DNA from: Candidatus Omnitrophota bacterium
GTDB lineage: Bacteria; Omnitrophota; Gorgyraeia; Zapsychrales; Fredricksoniimonadaceae
DNA length: 52,552 nucleotides
Assembly: GCA_903861305.1 (NCBI GenBank)
Contig: CAIOTT010000025.1
Span: 1-52,552 of the forward strand
Direction: 5' to 3'
Shown here: positions 50,044-52,552 of the stretch, one piece after another
How the letters are laid out: the number at the start of each line of letters is the position of its first letter
How positions within the stretch are numbered: position 1 is the first letter of the stretch
Position numbers and translations under genes: made by a program
The notes under the pieces: model-generated
The model's input: the letters and a program-made list of their open reading frames with translations, nothing else
Told to the model about the DNA's origin: nothing
Database searches by the model: none

Positions 50044-50326
50044 GTACGAAATGATCTACATTGTGGACTCACGCTTGTCCGACGGGGACAAGGGCGAGGT
50101 GGCCAAGCTGGTGGCCGAGATGATCGCGAAAGCGGGCGGCAAGATCCTCAATTCGGCGGTATGGTTCGAGCGCCAGAGGATGTCGTTCCCTATCAGGAAA
50201 GTGTGGGAAGGCACGTATTACCTTCTGAACATCGAAGGCAAGGCAACTGAAATGGCCAAATTGCGCCGCGAACTCCAGATCAGTGAGAAGGTCCTGCGCT
50301 TTTTGATCATCAGGGTCGAGAAATAA
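50036..50326 (+). CDS. rpsF: 30S ribosomal protein S6
   Basis: This is a 96-residue S6 with MNKYEMIYIVDSRLS at the N-terminus and the ferredoxin-like fold pattern ending EKVLRFLIIRVEK. The start overlaps pth by 8 bases, with AAGGAAGG upstream. It heads the conserved rpsF-ssb-rpsR-rplI-dnaB block. Confidence 0.95.
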   Translation: MNKYEMIYIVDSRLSDGDKGEVAKLVAEMIAKAGGKILNSAVWFERQRMSFPIRKVWEGTYYLLNIEGKATEMAKLRRELQISEKVLRFLIIRVEK

Positions 50327-50343
50327 CAGCGGGGGGATGGGCG

Positions 50344-50787
50344 ATGGCGAGCCTGAACAAAGTCCTTTTGATCGGCAACTTGACCAAAGACCCTGAGCTC
50401 CGGTATACCCCTAACGGCACGGCGGTCGCCAATTTGCGCATCGCGGTCAACCGCAAGTTCAAGGACCGTACGGGGGAATTGAAAGAAGACACGTGTTACG
50501 TGACGATCACGGCGTGGGACAAGCTCGCCGAGATCTGCAACGAGCATTTGAAAAAAGGCAGTCCGATCTTTGTGGAAGGGATACTCCAGTCGCGCTCGTG
50601 GGATACTCCCGATGGACAGAAACGCAGCGCCATTGATGTCCGCGCGGAACGTATCCATTTTCTCGGCGGCACGCATGGCGGCCGGGGTCCTGACGCGGGT
50701 GCCAGGGCGGAAGGCCCGGTGACGGGGGAAGTTGATGTGACAGGTAATGACGCCGTGCGTCCGGAAGACATGGCTTGGGAAGAATAA
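50344..50787 (+). CDS. ssb: Single-stranded DNA-binding protein
   Basis: This 147-residue SSB has an OB-fold at residues 1-105: [33 protein letters not shown] and [21 protein letters not shown] short linker follows. The C-terminus ends PEDMAWEE and lacks the acidic DDDIPF-type tip used by most SSBs to recruit partner proteins. The start is ATG 50344, with GGGGG upstream. It lies between rpsF and rpsR as in most bacteria. Confidence 0.95.
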   Translation: MASLNKVLLIGNLTKDPELRYTPNGTAVANLRIAVNRKFKDRTGELKEDTCYVTITAWDKLAEICNEHLKKGSPIFVEGILQSRSWDTPDGQKRSAIDVRAERIHFLGGTHGGRGPDAGARAEGPVTGEVDVTGNDAVRPEDMAWEE

Positions 50788-50800
50788 TAAGGAGGATACA

Positions 50801-51067
50801 TTGGAAAGGCCACTCAAAAAGAAGTTTGACAAGAAGAACAAGAAGCCGCGCCGGGTCAGCAGGACCCCGAGGTTCCTTGTTGAATTGCCGGAGGTCATCG
50901 ATTATAAGGATATCGCCACCCTCCGCAAGCTCCTGAGCGAGCGCGGGAAGATCCTGTCCCGCCGCTTTACGGGGGTCAACGCGAAGAACCAGCGCTTGCT
51001 GTGCGACGCGATCAAGCGGGCCAGGTACCTCGGATTGCTGCCGGTCGGTTCCGCGAAAAGAAAGTGA
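50801..51067 (+). CDS. rpsR: 30S ribosomal protein S18
   Basis: This is an 88-residue S18 with a basic N-terminus and [50 protein letters not shown]. The start is TTG 50801, placed by a strong AAGGAGG 5 bases upstream; the ORF-track start at 50747 lies inside ssb. It is followed by two hairpins. Confidence 0.95.
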   Translation: MERPLKKKFDKKNKKPRRVSRTPRFLVELPEVIDYKDIATLRKLLSERGKILSRRFTGVNAKNQRLLCDAIKRARYLGLLPVGSAKRK

Positions 51068-51070
51068 AAC

Positions 51071-51132
51071 ACCGTGCCCCCGACGGGCATGGTATTTTTT
51101 AATTTGAAACCCCGGGAAAAATGTCACCGGGG
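51071..51132 (+). terminator. Two hairpins between rpsR and rplI
   Basis: ACCGTGCCC (51071-51079) pairs with GGGCATGGT (51085-51093) and is followed by ATTTTTT, a terminator form. A second hairpin, CCCCGG (51110-51115) with CCGGGG (51127-51132), follows and ends about 20 bases before the rplI start. The set would allow partial termination or RNA processing between S18 and L9/dnaB. Confidence 0.6.
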
Positions 51133-51152
51133 CCATTGAAGTGGAGTTAACG

Positions 51153-51596
51153 ATGGAAGTCATTCTGAGTCATGATGTGGCCAACCTGGGCAAGGCTGGC
51201 GAAGTGGTCAAGGTCAAGGACGGGTTCGCGCGCAATTATCTCATCCCGCGCCAGGTTGCCATGGCTGCGACGAAAGAGAACCTGAAGAACGCCGCGAAGG
51301 TCAAGGCCAAGGCGGTCGAGCTTTATGAGGTCAAGCGCAAGGCGGCGGAAGCCGAGGCCGAGAAGCTCGGGAAAATATCGTGCACGATCACGGTCGAAGT
51401 GAACGATCAGGAAAAGCTTTATGGTGCTGTTTCAGAGACCGACATTTTGAATGCGCTGGAGCAGGAAGGCTTCAAGGCCGGGCGCCATGATCTTGTGCTC
51501 GAAAAGCCTGTCAGCGAGCTCGGCATTTTCGAGATCGGCGTGAAACTTCATCCGGACGTCACAGGGAAGTTCCGGTTATGGGTCACGAAGAAATAA
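51153..51596 (+). CDS. rplI: 50S ribosomal protein L9
   Basis: This is a 147-residue L9 with EVILSHDVANLGKAGEVVKVKDGFARNYLIPRQVA, the long connecting helix rich in Lys/Ala/Glu, and a C-terminal domain ending HPDVTGKFRLWV. ATG 51153 with GGAG 6 bases before it is preferred over GTG 51141. The last 19 bases overlap dnaB. Confidence 0.95.
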   Translation: MEVILSHDVANLGKAGEVVKVKDGFARNYLIPRQVAMAATKENLKNAAKVKAKAVELYEVKRKAAEAEAEKLGKISCTITVEVNDQEKLYGAVSETDILNALEQEGFKAGRHDLVLEKPVSELGIFEIGVKLHPDVTGKFRLWVTKK

Positions 51597-52552
51597 GGGT
51601 CCCACCGCAGAACCAGGCGGCTGAACGCGCTGTCCTGGGGGCCATGCTTCTGGATGAAGACGCTATCGGGGCTGTTATCGAAAGCCTCGATAGCTCTTTT
51701 TTCTATGACGCCTCCCACCAGAAAATTTTCGAGGGTATCGTCAAGCTTTACGGCGACCGCAAGAACGTGGATATCATCACGCTCGCGGACCGCCTCAAGA
51801 GCGACGGTGTCCTGGAGTCCGTCGGCGGGGCCGCTTTCCTTGCGGAACTCGCGGATTCCATCCCAACGTCCGCGAACGTCCTCCATCACGTCGAGATCGT
51901 CAAGGAAAAAGGCGTAAAGCGCAAGCTTATCAGGAGCGCGACCGAGATCGTGTCCCGCTGTTATGAGGAGGGCGCCGAAGCGGGCATCCTTGTCGATGAC
52001 GCCGAGCGCCTTATCTTTGAGGTGGCCCACGCGCGCGAACGCCAGCAGGCTTACGCCGTGAAGGACCTTGTCAAGGGGACGATGAAGCTCATCGACGCGC
52101 TGTACCACCGCAAAGAGACGATCACCGGAGTCCCGACGGGATTTTACGAGTTTGACGAGAAGACATCGGGGTTCCAGCGTTCCGACCTGGTCATTGTCGC
52201 GGCGCGCCCGTCGATGGGCAAGAGCGCTTTTGCGGCCACGGTCGCTGAGTACGCCGCTTTGGAAAAGAATGTCGGCGTCGCGTTCTTCAGCCTTGAAATG
52301 TCGAAGGAACAGGTGGCCATGCGCATGCTCTGTTCCCAGGCGCGGGTGGATGCCTCCAAGGTGCGCACCGGAAGGCTCGCTTCCTCGGACTGGCCGCTCT
52401 TGACAAAAGCCGCGGCGAAGCTTTCCAAGGCGCCTATTTTCGTGGACGATTCCCCGGCCATTTCCCCCCTCGAGCTTCGCGCCAAGGCGCGCCGCCTGAA
52501 GACGGGGCAGAATATCGGCCTTATTGTCGTTGACTACCTCCAGCTGATGCGG
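51578..52552 (+). CDS. dnaB: Replicative DNA helicase (3' end outside window)
   Basis: The frame from ATG 51578 is open to the window edge (325 codons), which is why the ORF track misses it. The N-terminal domain reads RVPPQNQAAERAVLGAMLLDEDAI. The RecA-type motor domain has TGVPTGFYEFDEKTSGFQ, Walker A ARPSMGKSAFA, FFSLEMSKEQ and a Walker B VVDYLQLM at the edge. DnaB unwinds DNA at replication forks. It overlaps the rplI end by 19 bases, with AGGGAAG upstream. The remaining part (about 130 residues in typical members) lies beyond the window. Confidence 0.95.
   Translation, partial: MGHEEIRVPPQNQAAERAVLGAMLLDEDAIGAVIESLDSSFFYDASHQKIFEGIVKLYGDRKNVDIITLADRLKSDGVLESVGGAAFLAELADSIPTSANVLHHVEIVKEKGVKRKLIRSATEIVSRCYEEGAEAGILVDDAERLIFEVAHARERQQAYAVKDLVKGTMKLIDALYHRKETITGVPTGFYEFDEKTSGFQRSDLVIVAARPSMGKSAFAATVAEYAALEKNVGVAFFSLEMSKEQVAMRMLCSQARVDASKVRTGRLASSDWPLLTKAAAKLSKAPIFVDDSPAISPLELRAKARRLKTGQNIGLIVVDYLQLMR

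Noticed and set aside
1-52552. CRISPR arrays, tRNA or rRNA genes, transposase genes, phage genes
   Set aside because: I looked through the gaps and coding frames and found no regularly spaced repeats, no cloverleaf-like tRNA, no rRNA segments and no integrase or transposase motif.

Overview
The window reads as one contiguous stretch of a Gram-negative-type genome from an environmental bacterium. It has a lipoprotein, an O-antigen-ligase-like protein, RpoN and an exosortase/PEP-CTERM system. I infer an uncultured lineage such as Candidatus Omnitrophota, from the exosortase locus beside a glmU-prs-rplY-pth-rpsF-ssb-rpsR-rplI-dnaB run, the tightly overlapping genes and the small palindromic repeats. 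I cannot confirm the taxon without a search. Every gene except rpoN is on the + strand.

Region 1 (1-35 kb) is a large surface-polysaccharide locus. It opens with the 3' part of an O-antigen ligase/polymerase and the four dTDP-L-rhamnose genes (rfbA, rfbC, rfbD, rfbB), followed by a Wzx-type flippase. Next is a dTDP-3-amino-3,6-dideoxyhexose cassette: two fdtA-type ketoisomerases, a hexapeptide and a GNAT acyltransferase, and an fdtB-type aminotransferase. An MBOAT acyltransferase/SGNH pair interrupts that cassette. Many glycosyltransferases follow, with an AsnB-type amidotransferase and a small acyl module (adenylating ligase, ACP, ketosynthase III, two alpha/beta hydrolases with unusual nucleophile elbows). 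The locus continues with a NodB deacetylase, a Gfo/Idh/MocA-SDR fusion, a CysE-like acyltransferase, a membrane GT2, a secreted beta-helix protein, a VDHFEP-family protein and a membrane endonuclease/exonuclease/phosphatase-fold protein.

Region 2 (35-44 kb) is the sorting and control region. It holds an exosortase with the Cys/Arg/His triad and an EpsI-like partner. A 387-bp intergenic region carries a dyad, a near-consensus sigma-54 promoter and a leader that can form an H-type pseudoknot. That leader precedes an unusual gene: a signal peptide and PEP-CTERM sorting signal fused in frame to the N-terminus of a polyprenyl-phosphate sugar-1-phosphate transferase. Two ordinary PEP-CTERM proteins and a terminator follow. 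A second operon encodes a membrane protein, a TPR lipoprotein and a GAF-AAA+-HTH sigma-54 activator, and rpoN converges on it. Promoter, activator and sigma factor therefore lie within about 7 kb, and I infer that the glycan-priming fusion and the sorted proteins are expressed together under sigma-54 control.

Region 3 (44-52.5 kb) is housekeeping: a CvfB-like S1 protein, a CPA2-type antiporter, glmU behind a strong sigma-70 promoter, prs, rplY, pth, rpsF, ssb, rpsR (TTG start), rplI and the first 325 codons of dnaB, which is cut by the window edge and absent from the ORF track.

Small palindromic elements occur throughout. Two GGGCSGAC hairpins have compensated stems. Two CCCCTCCC/GGGAGGGG elements are present, one of them inside a coding sequence. 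One CATCCTGA..GAAGGAT element supplies the end of rfbB and the likely ribosome binding site of wzx. I saw no tRNA, rRNA, CRISPR array or transposase gene.
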